The notes under the pieces were generated by a model that saw nothing but the letters and a program-made list of their open reading frames with translations, did no database searches and was not told where the DNA came from. From Sulfurovum sp. (lineage in GTDB: Bacteria; Campylobacterota; Campylobacteria; Campylobacterales; Sulfurovaceae), in contig DYMX01000004.1 of assembly GCA_020721345.1 (NCBI GenBank), forward strand, positions 1 to 61,168: DNA of 61,168 nucleotides, written 5' to 3'. The first letter of the stretch is position 1, and every line of letters starts with the position of its first letter. The position numbers and the translations under genes were made by a program. Shown here piece by piece: positions 8,880-18,363 of this stretch.

Positions 8880-9706
8880 AATATAGTCCTTAGGGGATGG
8901 AAAGCTCTTATGGTATCCGCTAGATCTTGCTTTTGAATATGTGTGTAAATTTGAGTTGTCACAAGCGAACTATGCCCCAATAGCTCCTGCACAACACGCA
9001 GATCTGCGCCGCCAATAATGAGCGATGAAGCAAAAGAGTGGCGAAGTATATGGGGTGATGCTCCAAGATACTTTTTAACTATCTTAAATGCACTTATGCG
9101 GCTAAGTTTTTCGCCTTTGTAATTTAACCACAAGAAACTGCTTCGCATATCATGATGCTTTAGATATTCATTTAGAGCATCCAAGGCAATGGGTGCGAGC
9201 GGAACCATTCTCTCTTTTTCGCCTTTTGCAAAACGAATCTTTAGCCATCCGTCAACAATATCAGTTTTTTGGGCATTCAATGCTTCGCTTATCCTGCATC
9301 CGCTTGCATATAAAAATAAAATAAGAGCATAATCTCTAAATCCGCTCTGCGTGGTTTTGTCTATAAGTTTTATACTGCCTATGATCTCTTCATGCGAAAG
9401 ATATTTGGGAAGATTTTTTGGCAATTTTGACATAGGTAAAGATATCTTGGAATGCTCAAAATTATACTCATGACAAAATTTAAAAAATGTATTTATGGAT
9501 GAAAGTTTTCTATTTAATGTTCGCTTATTGGAAAATTGTGATAAAAACCCTATAATGTCTTCCATTTCAAGCGATGTCAGACTTTTCTCTCCTATGAATT
9601 CCTGCAAAGAGGATAAGTCTCCGACATATGAACTTGTCGTATTTGAACCAAGCATTTTTGAAATGCTTAAATATTCCTCAAATACCAAAAGCAGTTCATT
9701 GTTCAT
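8876..9706 (-). CDS. Tyrosine recombinase, XerH/XerD type
   Basis: 276 residues: an N-terminal SAM-like core-binding domain (1-95) and a catalytic domain (105-276). Catalytic residues are visible: Arg138 (GCRISE), His219 and Arg222 (HILRHSF), His245 (LLGHSSL) and the nucleophile Tyr254 (QIYTH). Campylobacterota resolve chromosome dimers with one recombinase, XerH, and FtsK; ftsK lies at the other end of this window. The protein is shorter than H. pylori XerH (about 360 aa), so it could be another Xer-like integrase, but its core-gene setting argues for the housekeeping enzyme. I did not find a dif site. Confidence 0.88.
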   Translation of the reverse strand: MNNELLLVFEEYLSISKMLGSNTTSSYVGDLSSLQEFIGEKSLTSLEMEDIIGFLSQFSNKRTLNRKLSSINTFFKFCHEYNFEHSKISLPMSKLPKNLPKYLSHEEIIGSIKLIDKTTQSGFRDYALILFLYASGCRISEALNAQKTDIVDGWLKIRFAKGEKERMVPLAPIALDALNEYLKHHDMRSSFLWLNYKGEKLSRISAFKIVKKYLGASPHILRHSFASSLIIGGADLRVVQELLGHSSLVTTQIYTHIQKQDLADTIRAFHPLRTIL

Positions 9707-9715
9707 TTTTTAGGA

Positions 9716-10300
9716 TTATCTTTTTACGCCGCTCAAGGTATAGTGTTTATAAAGTGTTACAATATTTATTAGCGGTGAATTTTGGGATATAGAGTCCAAA
9801 ATAGTTTTTGCTTTTTGATACTCTCTTTTTGATATTGCATCATTGACTTGCATTATTAAACTTAGATCATGATAATACTCTGAATCAACAGGCTTGTTCT
9901 CTATAATGCCAAGTGTATATTTGCTAAGATCAGCAATCACTCTATCCTCTGAGCCGCTCAGTTCTTTTAGTCTTTTAGTATCATTTTTTGCAGATGCCAT
10001 TTGATAACTATACAGATCATAAAGAGCTTTATTGTTGCTTTTTAATGACTCTATTGCTCCCTTATTATCCGGATTTTCAACCAATTTCATCAATGCTTCA
10101 TTTGCTTTTGTGTATTTATATTCCTTATATTCATTATAACCCCAAAAAGCAATTATTGATAAAGCTGCAAAGGCTAATACCGCAAATAATTTAACCTTAT
10201 GTTTATTATATACTGTTTCAAATTTCAAAACGCTCTCAAGCAATTTTTCATCACTGCTAAGCTCATCTTTTGCATACTGCTTTATCTCTTTTATATCCAT
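9716..10300 (-). CDS. Membrane-anchored helical-repeat (TPR-like) protein
   Basis: 194 residues from the chosen ATG at 10300, which has AGGAG seven bases upstream; the ATG at 10306 sits almost on that site. One transmembrane helix (about residues 38-57, LFAVLAFAALSIIAFWGY) follows a charged cytoplasmic N-terminus. The rest is helical, reminiscent of YfgM/TPR-21 proteins. Those act as periplasmic chaperone partners of the Sec translocon; here that is only an analogy. It lies between mutS2 and xer on the same strand. Confidence 0.75.
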   Translation of the reverse strand: MDIKEIKQYAKDELSSDEKLLESVLKFETVYNKHKVKLFAVLAFAALSIIAFWGYNEYKEYKYTKANEALMKLVENPDNKGAIESLKSNNKALYDLYSYQMASAKNDTKRLKELSGSEDRVIADLSKYTLGIIENKPVDSEYYHDLSLIMQVNDAISKREYQKAKTILDSISQNSPLINIVTLYKHYTLSGVKR

Positions 10301-10348
10301 GACCATACTCCTAAAATATTAAGATATTATATCAAAATGTGATAAAAT

Positions 10349-12553
10349 CTAAAGTTCAACTACCGTTATGCCTAAATTGCCGGGCATCCTGTAAAAATTT
10401 TTTATTTTCGGATGATTTTTTAAAAATTCGCCTACCAACTTTGCCAGTATCCCCGCTCCTCCTCCATGTATAACTTGAACTTCACTAAAATTATGCACAA
10501 GAGCGTCCGAGATAAACCTATCTAACTTATCTATGGCCTCATCTCCAAACATTCCAATCAGCTTCACGGAAACGGCCGCTCTTCCCTTCTCGACCGTAGC
10601 CACAACTTTCAGCGGTTTTTTTGGTTTAATGCTTTTTTCTTCATCACCTATCTTTCTCAGATTTGCCAGATCGACTTTGATCTTTAGCCCATCAACATCT
10701 ATCGTCGCATAATCGCTGGCTATAGAGAGTACCATTCCTTTATGAGAACGATATTTTACCTTATCTCCTTCCCTTAGAGCCTCTATCGGTTTCGCTTTTT
10801 CTTGTTTTAGAGGCTGAAGTATTTTATTTGCATCATTTAGCAGCCTTCTGCCCTCTTTTGACTCATGCTGTTTTAATGCTTCTTGCGCTTTATGCAGAGC
10901 ATCCCTGTATGCAACTTCAAGATTTGTTTTTTGGCTTTCAAAATTCTGATTGAGCTTTTCTTCTAATTCTATAAGACTTTTATGCTTCCTGCCTAGTCTT
11001 TGACGCTCTGCTTCTATATCTTCAAGCTTTTGCCTCATTTTAAGTTCAAGCATTGCTTGATTTTCTATGAGTTCATTTAAACGCTCTTTATCTTCACCGT
11101 GAAGTTTTACGACTTTTGATACAATATCTCTTGGTATGCCGTATCTTAAAGCAGTCTCAAATGCATAACTTTTACCAATACTGCCCTCTAAAAAAGTATA
11201 AGTGGGAATCCTTTTTTCTTCATCAAAAAGTGCTGCAATAAGCCCTGTTTCTTTGTTTGGAGCAAGCAAAGAAGCTAATCTTTTATGATGTGTCGTTACT
11301 ATAAAATAGATATCTTTTTTGGCTAACTCTTCAAGCAATACCCTAAATAAACTCGCCGCTTCATCGCTATCCGTACCAAGTTCTATCTCATCTACTCCTA
11401 TAATTGCGTTTTTTTTCTCAAAAAGCTTCGCAAATTCAACCATTCTTCCTGCAAATGTCGATATATCATTTTTTACACTTTGCGGATCGTCTATAATGGC
11501 ATCAATGATATCAAAATGACCTATATGCGTTTTTGCGATATTGCACCTAAACGGGAGTAGATACTTGCTCATAAATACTGCACTCAAAATTGATTTTAAA
11601 AGCATTGTCTTACCGCCGGCATTGACTCCCGTTATAAGCAATATCTTTTTCTCAAAAGAAAGTGAAATCGGCACAGGATCATGAAGTGCAGGATGCGCAA
11701 AATTACTAAGTATCACTTTGTTGCTTTTTTGCGGCAAAACAAACTCATAGTCTTTTGACTTTGCAAAAAATATTCTTGCCTGATAATGATCAAATCTGTC
11801 GAACTCTCTGTTTATGAACGACAAAAATCTTTCATTTTCACTCATTATGGACGAAAAATCTTTGCAGTATCTTAGTATAATGAGCTCTTTTTGACTCATA
11901 AGCGCTGATTCCTTAGCCTTTAGGTCGCTTAAACTTTGTGGCAGGATATAAAAAAATCCGCTGCTGCTTCTGGCAATAACGCTTGCTTTAACGGCGTTGG
12001 AAAATCCGCCTCTTACCAAAAGCGTCTCTTCATTATTTATAAAATGTATCTGGGAATCCACCAAGAACTCACTTAAATGCGATGATCTCAATATATTGTA
12101 CAAAGAATCTTTTATGGCTTTTTTGTTTAATAAAATCGCATTTTCAATATTCAGCAACTCTTCGTCTTTCTGGCTGTTAATATCGCCTTTATCCGTAAAA
12201 TAAGTAATGATATCGCCAATTTGCGACGGCAAGATGATGTCGTTTATCCAATTTGATATTAGCGGCGGCAATGTTAAGCTTTTTAGATAATTGAAATACT
12301 CTAGGATCTGAACAAAAGAGTAAATTTCATCTATTGAAAGAATTGCTTGTTTTTTTAATCTGTTTAACTGATTATTCAAGCTTAAAACATTTTTAGGAGG
12401 TTTAAACTCCAGTAAGGATAGTTCTTTGATAAATTTAAAATGCAAATTGGTATCACCGATCATTGCAATATCTTTATCTCTGGCTAAAAAATTTTTAAAG
12501 CCGTTTATATACTCCTCGATATCAAGTTTTTTGTACAAAGAGGAATGAGACAT
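10349..12553 (-). CDS. mutS2: MutS2 family ATPase/nuclease
   Basis: 734 residues. MutS2 proteins act against recombination or in ribosome rescue, depending on species, not in mismatch repair. Walker A is at 309-316 (GVNAGGKT); the Walker B region IIGVDEIELGTDSDEAA and switch TTHHKR follow. A long coiled coil covers about 490-580, and a C-terminal Smr domain holds VIHGGGAGIL. The Smr motif usually read as LDLRG/LDLHG is here VKLIGM, so the Asp and Arg/His are missing. It is followed by a 42-bp gap; the upstream murC ends 3 bp before its start. Order murC-mutS2 is typical for Campylobacter. Confidence 0.95.
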   Translation of the reverse strand: MSHSSLYKKLDIEEYINGFKNFLARDKDIAMIGDTNLHFKFIKELSLLEFKPPKNVLSLNNQLNRLKKQAILSIDEIYSFVQILEYFNYLKSLTLPPLISNWINDIILPSQIGDIITYFTDKGDINSQKDEELLNIENAILLNKKAIKDSLYNILRSSHLSEFLVDSQIHFINNEETLLVRGGFSNAVKASVIARSSSGFFYILPQSLSDLKAKESALMSQKELIILRYCKDFSSIMSENERFLSFINREFDRFDHYQARIFFAKSKDYEFVLPQKSNKVILSNFAHPALHDPVPISLSFEKKILLITGVNAGGKTMLLKSILSAVFMSKYLLPFRCNIAKTHIGHFDIIDAIIDDPQSVKNDISTFAGRMVEFAKLFEKKNAIIGVDEIELGTDSDEAASLFRVLLEELAKKDIYFIVTTHHKRLASLLAPNKETGLIAALFDEEKRIPTYTFLEGSIGKSYAFETALRYGIPRDIVSKVVKLHGEDKERLNELIENQAMLELKMRQKLEDIEAERQRLGRKHKSLIELEEKLNQNFESQKTNLEVAYRDALHKAQEALKQHESKEGRRLLNDANKILQPLKQEKAKPIEALREGDKVKYRSHKGMVLSIASDYATIDVDGLKIKVDLANLRKIGDEEKSIKPKKPLKVVATVEKGRAAVSVKLIGMFGDEAIDKLDRFISDALVHNFSEVQVIHGGGAGILAKLVGEFLKNHPKIKNFYRMPGNLGITVVEL

Positions 12554-12556
12554 AAA

Positions 12557-13873
12557 TTAGTGTTGCTCCCCTCTGATTTGATATGTTATATCGCCTGCTC
12601 CAAAAGCCGTAATAAGCCCGCTATTTATCTCTTTTATAACATGGTTATCTTTGTAAACTTTTACTATACCATCCTCTTTGGTGACTCTGTCTGCCATTAT
12701 CGGGCTGTAAGAAAAAAAAGCCCCCTTAAGATCAATGGCAACTTCAAGTTCTCCTGCGCTCCAAATAGGCAAAATTATAAGCTCATCAACACCCTTAAAG
12801 CACTTGACAAAACCAGCTAGATTATCGATGGTTCTGCTGTACTTATGCGGTTGCCAAATAACGCTCAACTTATCCAAGCCTCTTAGGTTTTTATATACTT
12901 TCAAAGCGTCCATAGTTGCTTTTATCTCTGTCGGATGATGACCGTAGTCATCTATAACGATACTGTTTTGGCTGTTTTGAATGATGTCAAATCTCTTTTT
13001 AATCCCTTTATATTTTCTAAGCCTGCTTCTTACATTTTCAACCTCTTCTCCAAGCTCAAGCGCAGCCAATATTGCCAAAGATGCATCAAGCACTATATGT
13101 TCGCCAAATCCAAAAACTTCAAAAATGCCTAGATCTTTTAGTGTAAATTTTGTATAAGGTTTATCATCGACCAAAACATACTCTATATTTGATATATCTA
13201 GTGTCGGATAAAGATTGACCGACTCCATATCAAGCGAATTCAAAAATTCATCTTCAGCATTTATAACACGAATTTTTGCCAGACTTAAAAAGTTTTTATA
13301 GGCATTATAAAATCTATTTTCATCATACTCGTAATACTCCATGTGTTCGGGTTCTACATTTGTTACAATAGCCAAATATGGATTTGAATTTAAAAAGCTT
13401 TCATCACTCTCATCTGCTTCAAAAACCACTTTTTTATTGTCAAAGTGTCTTACATTTGAGCCAAACTCCTTGCTTATGGCGCCTATTAGCGCATTTGATT
13501 CAGGTATCAAAGAAGATAGAATGGCAGAAGTTGTACTTTTGCCGTGCGCTCCTCCGACCGCATAAACCTCTTTATCTCCCAAAATGAATTTTAAAGCATC
13601 TTTTCTAGAATACAACTCGATACCAAGTTTTTTTGCATTTTGAAATTCCGGATTATTTGGTCGCACGGCTGCCGAATAGATAACCCTATCTACGCCTATA
13701 ACCGCATCTTCATGATGAGGGATAGTTATCTTTGCATGGAAATTTATCGCCAGATCATTTGTAATCTCACTTTGTCTTATATCTGAACCGCTTATATGCT
13801 CCCCGTCGCTTGCTAAAAACTTTGCAAGTGCAGAAAGACCAATTCCGCCGATTCCTATAAAGTGTGTGTTCAT
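12557..13873 (-). CDS. murC: UDP-N-acetylmuramate-L-alanine ligase
   Basis: 438 residues. It adds L-Ala to UDP-MurNAc in cytoplasmic peptidoglycan synthesis. The Rossmann start HFIGIGGIGLSALAKFL is at 4-20, the ATP loop GAHGKSTTS near residue 109, and the EADESDESFL and DDYGHHPTEI blocks follow. The usual GTHGKTTT is GAHGKSTT, a mild variant. It overlaps the upstream gene by 4 bp (ATGA). Given the MurU/AmgK/AnmK set in this window, its substrate UDP-MurNAc may be supplied both de novo and by recycling. Confidence 0.97.
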   Translation of the reverse strand: MNTHFIGIGGIGLSALAKFLASDGEHISGSDIRQSEITNDLAINFHAKITIPHHEDAVIGVDRVIYSAAVRPNNPEFQNAKKLGIELYSRKDALKFILGDKEVYAVGGAHGKSTTSAILSSLIPESNALIGAISKEFGSNVRHFDNKKVVFEADESDESFLNSNPYLAIVTNVEPEHMEYYEYDENRFYNAYKNFLSLAKIRVINAEDEFLNSLDMESVNLYPTLDISNIEYVLVDDKPYTKFTLKDLGIFEVFGFGEHIVLDASLAILAALELGEEVENVRSRLRKYKGIKKRFDIIQNSQNSIVIDDYGHHPTEIKATMDALKVYKNLRGLDKLSVIWQPHKYSRTIDNLAGFVKCFKGVDELIILPIWSAGELEVAIDLKGAFFSYSPIMADRVTKEDGIVKVYKDNHVIKEINSGLITAFGAGDITYQIRGEQH

Positions 13874-14460
13874 TTGCCGGCTCCTTCTAATTTTTTAAGT
13901 GTCTCTTTTGCTTCATTTACATGTTTTGCAAGCATGGCAAGCAAGATATCGTTTGGCTGTGTAAAATTTTGAATAAAATATGATGTGTCGCTTATTGTAT
14001 CCATATTGCTATCAACCAGATTTTCGATAAATTCATCAAAACTATATCCAGCCATCACAATTGCGCAGTGAATGAGCATAGACTCACTTAGATCTGCATC
14101 ATCTACAGCATGGGTGAGAGCTAAAAATAACTCCTTTGCGCCCTTTTTATCATCTTCGCTATAAAGCTGGATTGCGTGCTCATACATAGCTCTTGCGGTT
14201 GCTATATCTTCACTGTTTTTGATGTCGAATTTTATATTATTTGCTAGATTTTCACTCAATTTATCGAAAGACGCTGAAACCAAAAATGTAAATATATCGT
14301 TTATCTCGTCTTCGTTCTCTCCCAATAAAATCTTTGCATCTAAAAGCTGGTAACCCTTTGCTACGCTTGCTTCTTCTTTCATCTGTTTTTCTAGCGTTTG
14401 TAAAAAATCCAAAAACTCTTTGTTTTGCTTTAACTCTTCTATGTTTATCTCTTCATTCAT
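13870..14460 (-). CDS. Conserved hypothetical acidic protein
   Basis: 196 residues, very acidic and predicted largely helical, with no signal or membrane segment. No motif is recognised; a region around 90-120 (ATARAMYEHAIQLYSEDDKK) has a TPR-like look. It is placed between dapC and murC on the same strand, with an ATGA overlap to murC and a 14-bp gap from dapC, so it is part of a cell-wall precursor transcription unit. Function unknown. Confidence 0.75.
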   Translation of the reverse strand: MNEEINIEELKQNKEFLDFLQTLEKQMKEEASVAKGYQLLDAKILLGENEDEINDIFTFLVSASFDKLSENLANNIKFDIKNSEDIATARAMYEHAIQLYSEDDKKGAKELFLALTHAVDDADLSESMLIHCAIVMAGYSFDEFIENLVDSNMDTISDTSYFIQNFTQPNDILLAMLAKHVNEAKETLKKLEGAGK

Positions 14461-14474
14461 CGCATCGATCCTTT

Positions 14475-15596
14475 TTATCTTAGTGCTTTTTCAATTCTAC
14501 CTAGAGCATCTCTCGTGGTCTCTTCATCATAAACAAGAGCCAATCTAACATATCCCGCTCCCATGCCGTTTCTGCCCAAAAAAGACCCCGGAAGAACTTT
14601 TAAATTGTATTCTTTGTATAGTTTTTTTGTAAATTCCAATTCATTTTCTACTTCCAGCCAAATATAAAATGTGGCAAGAGGTGGATGGATGCCTAAAATT
14701 TCTTTTGCAATTTCAAAGTTCTTTTTATATTTATCTCTAAAAAAATCAGCATGTCCTTTGTCACTCCATGCCAAAGACGACGCATATTGAAGAGGCAGAG
14801 GAGATGCACAGCCGACATATGTTCTATACTTCATGTACTTTTCGAGTATATTTTCATCTCCTGCCAAAAATCCGCTTCTAAGTCCAGGAGCGCTTGATCT
14901 TTTAGAGATAGAATTAGCGACAAGTATATTTTTATAATCAACGTTTCCTATTTCTTTTGACACATTAAGCAGTGATGGCAATGGTTTGTCTATATAAAGA
15001 TCGACATAGCACTCATCATTAAGAAGCACAAAATCATATTCCAAAGCCAACTCTATCCACTCTTTCATATCATCAAAACCCATAACCGTAGATGTTGGAT
15101 TGTTTGGAGAATTGAGTATTACCAAGTCTACATCTTGCAGTTTATCTTTATCGATTTTAGGCAAAAAGTTATTTTCTTTGTCTAGATCTAAATGAATTAC
15201 TTTTGCTCTTGAAGCAATTGCCGCTCCTTCATAGATCTGATAAAAAGGATTTGGAAATGCTATTACAGGATTTGGTTTATCAAATAGCAAAAACTGCGGA
15301 AAATTAAACAAAACTTCTCTTGTACCGAATGTTGGTATGATCTGTGAGTTTTTCACATCAAGGTCAAACCTATCAAATAGATAGCTTTTTATAGAATCAT
15401 ATAAAAAATCTTCGCTGCTGCTTTTTGGATATTTATTTAGAAGTGATGCTTTATCCCTTAGTTCGTTTTGTATAAAATCAGGTGTTTCAAACTGCGGCTC
15501 ACCAATTGTTAATGCCAATGGACTATGGTCAATATTTGGTTCGATCTTATCAAGCAATGTTGCTAACTTTTCAAACGGATATGGTTCAAAGTTCAT
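14475..15596 (-). CDS. dapC: Succinyldiaminopimelate transaminase-like PLP aminotransferase
   Basis: 373 residues, fold type I class I/II aminotransferase. PLP-site features are LNSPNNPTSTVMG (about 160-172), LNDECYVDLY (near 193), and the Schiff-base lysine in VANSISKRSSAPGLRSGF. The family label DapC (lysine/meso-DAP synthesis) follows the Campylobacterota annotation habit for this close relative, and fits placement beside murC and dacB. Another aminotransferase specificity cannot be excluded from sequence alone. Start is the ATG at 15596. Confidence 0.85.
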   Translation of the reverse strand: MNFEPYPFEKLATLLDKIEPNIDHSPLALTIGEPQFETPDFIQNELRDKASLLNKYPKSSSEDFLYDSIKSYLFDRFDLDVKNSQIIPTFGTREVLFNFPQFLLFDKPNPVIAFPNPFYQIYEGAAIASRAKVIHLDLDKENNFLPKIDKDKLQDVDLVILNSPNNPTSTVMGFDDMKEWIELALEYDFVLLNDECYVDLYIDKPLPSLLNVSKEIGNVDYKNILVANSISKRSSAPGLRSGFLAGDENILEKYMKYRTYVGCASPLPLQYASSLAWSDKGHADFFRDKYKKNFEIAKEILGIHPPLATFYIWLEVENELEFTKKLYKEYNLKVLPGSFLGRNGMGAGYVRLALVYDEETTRDALGRIEKALR

Positions 15597-15641
15597 ATAA
15601 ATTTCTCTTAATTTTTATTATATTATATCCAAAAGTACATT

Positions 15642-17288
15642 TTATTGTGTGACAACAAAAGCCTCTGGATTTATCTTTTCTCGCAGATCATACAGATAAT
15701 TAGAGGCATTTTCTTTTGTTGTATATGGACCTACTAGAATTTTTTTAACACTTCCGTTCGCAATTACCATATAGTTATAATTTAAATATTTTAGTTTTTT
15801 TTCTAGCGCACTGCTCGTATTTGATGCGAAACAGCCTACTTGAATAAAGTAATTGCCGTCACTTATCGGTTTTGTATATGTCGAAACTTTTTCATAAGCT
15901 TCATATTCACTGTCGCCGCTATTTGCTAAAAGTTCTATGATCTCATTTTCAAGTCTAAATCCATTGGAACTTGCATTTGCGCCATTTACAAAAATAGCTA
16001 CAGTATAAAGCTTTCCATTGTTTGATTTTACATATCCTACTATGTTTTTTGCATTTTTCACAGTTCCTGTTTTCATCCAGATCCTGTTTCTCATAGAACT
16101 TGGGAATCTAGTCTTAATAGTGCCGTCAACTCCTGCGATAGACAAAGCATTTAACCACTTATACCCGAATCTAGCATAAGCGTTTTCTAGTATCTCTTCA
16201 AATACAATAGTTGATGTTCTAGCCGTCCTAGAGAGTCCGCTTCCATTTTCTATTTTAAGCATATCAACACCGGCAATACCATTCTTTTGCAAGATTTGTC
16301 CAATTGCCCTTCTAGATCTTTCTAAATTACTTGGACTTCCTATAACTTCTGCGCCTAATGTTAAAAATATATGTCTTGCAAACAAATTATTACTATCTTT
16401 ATTTGTTTCTTCAGCAATTTCTAGAAGCGGTTTTGAGTAATGAGTAAATATCTTTCTTGAGCCCTCTGGAATTCTACCCAATGCTAATCTACCGTTAAAT
16501 TCAATCCCATTTTTAAGAAAATTTTCTTTAAGACCATAATAAAAAGATTGATATGATCTTGAAACGATCTTGGTTATTTTTTTAGTCCCGCATCTTTGAG
16601 ATATATTACCGCTTATAACTACTTTGGGTCTTGAGCTGTCAATAATTCTCACATGAGGCCAATCACATCTATTACTCTGAGGGTTTATATTGTTTTCTAT
16701 GTCAAAACTTTTATCGTCAATTTCACAATCTATGCAATTACCGTCAATATTTAATGTTGTAGTATTTTGGTTAAACATCATAGAGTCAGGCATAGCGTTA
16801 TATGGACTATATGGATTTTCATCAAAATATGCGCTGCTTTTCTCTGACGGCTCAAAATAATTTCTATCTATTATTATGTTTCCTTTTATAGACCTAAGTC
16901 CCACAAGTTTTAGTTTAGAAACTATATTTTTAACATCATTTGTATCAAGCGCAGGATCCCCGCCACCTTTCACAATAAGATTTCCATTTAAAACGCCGTT
17001 ACTTATACTTCCATCGCTATAAAACTCTGTTTTCCATCTAAAGCTTTCTCCAAGCTCTAGAAGCGCTGAAAATGTAGTTGGAACCTTGATAACAGAGGCA
17101 GGAACTCTCAAAGTATATTCATGTAAACCTATTATCTTTTTGCCCTGTATTCCAGTTTCTTTTATAGATATGCTTATATTATCTTTTGAAATTCCTGAAT
17201 CTTCGATCTTTTGTCTGATATCATAAGTCAGATCACCAAAAGAGATTGAAAAACATATTCCAAGTGTTGTTAAAATTCTAAATATCAT
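15642..17288 (-). CDS. dacB: PBP4-type D-Ala-D-Ala carboxypeptidase fused to a SPOR domain
   Basis: 548 residues: signal peptide (1-18), peptidase S13 domain and a C-terminal SPOR domain (about 478-548, starting GNYFIQVGCFASN). The penicillin-binding triad is complete: SxxK at 65-68 (SVIK), SxN at 299-301 (SNN) and KTG at 406-408. PBP4 enzymes trim or cleave peptide stems and cross-links in the periplasm. SPOR domains bind denuded glycan at the septum. E. coli DacB (477 aa) has no SPOR domain, so the fusion suggests a septum-directed carboxypeptidase/endopeptidase. It is separated from secF by 102 bp. Confidence 0.92.
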   Translation of the reverse strand: MIFRILTTLGICFSISFGDLTYDIRQKIEDSGISKDNISISIKETGIQGKKIIGLHEYTLRVPASVIKVPTTFSALLELGESFRWKTEFYSDGSISNGVLNGNLIVKGGGDPALDTNDVKNIVSKLKLVGLRSIKGNIIIDRNYFEPSEKSSAYFDENPYSPYNAMPDSMMFNQNTTTLNIDGNCIDCEIDDKSFDIENNINPQSNRCDWPHVRIIDSSRPKVVISGNISQRCGTKKITKIVSRSYQSFYYGLKENFLKNGIEFNGRLALGRIPEGSRKIFTHYSKPLLEIAEETNKDSNNLFARHIFLTLGAEVIGSPSNLERSRRAIGQILQKNGIAGVDMLKIENGSGLSRTARTSTIVFEEILENAYARFGYKWLNALSIAGVDGTIKTRFPSSMRNRIWMKTGTVKNAKNIVGYVKSNNGKLYTVAIFVNGANASSNGFRLENEIIELLANSGDSEYEAYEKVSTYTKPISDGNYFIQVGCFASNTSSALEKKLKYLNYNYMVIANGSVKKILVGPYTTKENASNYLYDLREKINPEAFVVTQ

Positions 17289-17390
17289 TTATTAAATTCC
17301 GTATTTATTGAATCATTATTTATTTTCATAAAATTATATATCTATTTTTTCTTTATATATGATATTTTACCAAAAATAGGTATTCAATGT

Positions 17391-18362
17391 TTACACTCTT
17401 CCTTGCTCATACATAGCTCTAAGTTTATCTTTTTCTTTTTCTCTTTTTTGTTTCTCTGCAATTTTGGCTCTATAAGATTTAACATCAAACCCAGTCCAAA
17501 TGACCAGCTGTGCAGCAACAAAAACAGAACTATAGCTTCCTATAAGAACACCTATAAGCATTGGAAAGCTAAACCCGTGCATGATCTCACCGCCAAGAAC
17601 ATATAGTGTAAGTATCACAAAAAATACGGTCAATGATGTCAGCATGGTTCTAGCTAACGTTCTTGATACCGCTTCATTTATAATTTGTTTAAAATCAGTC
17701 TCTTTACTCTCTTGGACATACTCTCTTACCCTATCAAATACGATAATTGTATCGTGGATCGAATATCCCAAAATTGTCAATATTGCCGCTATGGTTTCTA
17801 AGTTTACGTCAATTTTAAACAATGATATAGCTCCTATGGTTATGACTATATCATGCAAAAGCGCTATTACGCCTGCTAGCGCAAACCTAAACTCATATCT
17901 AACAGTAACTGATAGGAGTATTACGCCAAGCGCTAGGAAGAAAGCCGTAAGGCCTTTTGTGCGAAGCTCATCTCCTACTTTTGGTCCAACCATATCAACT
18001 TTTCTAATTTCAAATTTACCGCTCCCCTCAAACAGTTTTTTGACCACATCGCTTGCATCGTTTTGTATATTTGAGTTTATAGATGGGCTTTTTATAACAA
18101 TTTCACCTTCATTCCCAAACGGCGTAACAGTCGCTTTTTCAAAAAGTTCGTTTTTGGCTAGCCTACTTCTTACATCATCTATCGGTGCAGCGCCTTGATA
18201 TTTTACCTGCACCACGGTCCCACCGGCAAAATCAATTCCAAAAGACAATCCTTTTGTAAATACCAATACGATAGCAACAAAAAAAGCAATGATCGAAAGA
18301 GCAAAAAATATTTTACCTTTTTCTAAAATATTGTAAACTTTATGTGATTTGAAAAGTTCCAT
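17391..18362 (-). CDS. secF: Protein translocase subunit SecF
   Basis: 323 residues with six transmembrane segments. Family blocks seen are GLSFGIDFAGGTVVQVKY near 38-55, the periplasmic P4-like domain, and ILGYSIHDTIIVFDRVRE around 192-209. SecDF uses the proton motive force to help SecYEG release exported proteins into the periplasm. It follows secD by 1 bp and ends the yajC-secD-secF operon. A charged C-terminal tail (RAKIAEKQKREKEKDKLR) is cytoplasmic. Confidence 0.97.
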   Translation of the reverse strand: MELFKSHKVYNILEKGKIFFALSIIAFFVAIVLVFTKGLSFGIDFAGGTVVQVKYQGAAPIDDVRSRLAKNELFEKATVTPFGNEGEIVIKSPSINSNIQNDASDVVKKLFEGSGKFEIRKVDMVGPKVGDELRTKGLTAFFLALGVILLSVTVRYEFRFALAGVIALLHDIVITIGAISLFKIDVNLETIAAILTILGYSIHDTIIVFDRVREYVQESKETDFKQIINEAVSRTLARTMLTSLTVFFVILTLYVLGGEIMHGFSFPMLIGVLIGSYSSVFVAAQLVIWTGFDVKSYRAKIAEKQKREKEKDKLRAMYEQGRV

Positions 18363-18363
18363 A

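Noticed and set aside
8876-9706. The Xer-like protein as an integrase of a mobile island
   Set aside because: It is packed inside housekeeping genes with no flanking repeats, so it more likely serves chromosome dimer resolution.
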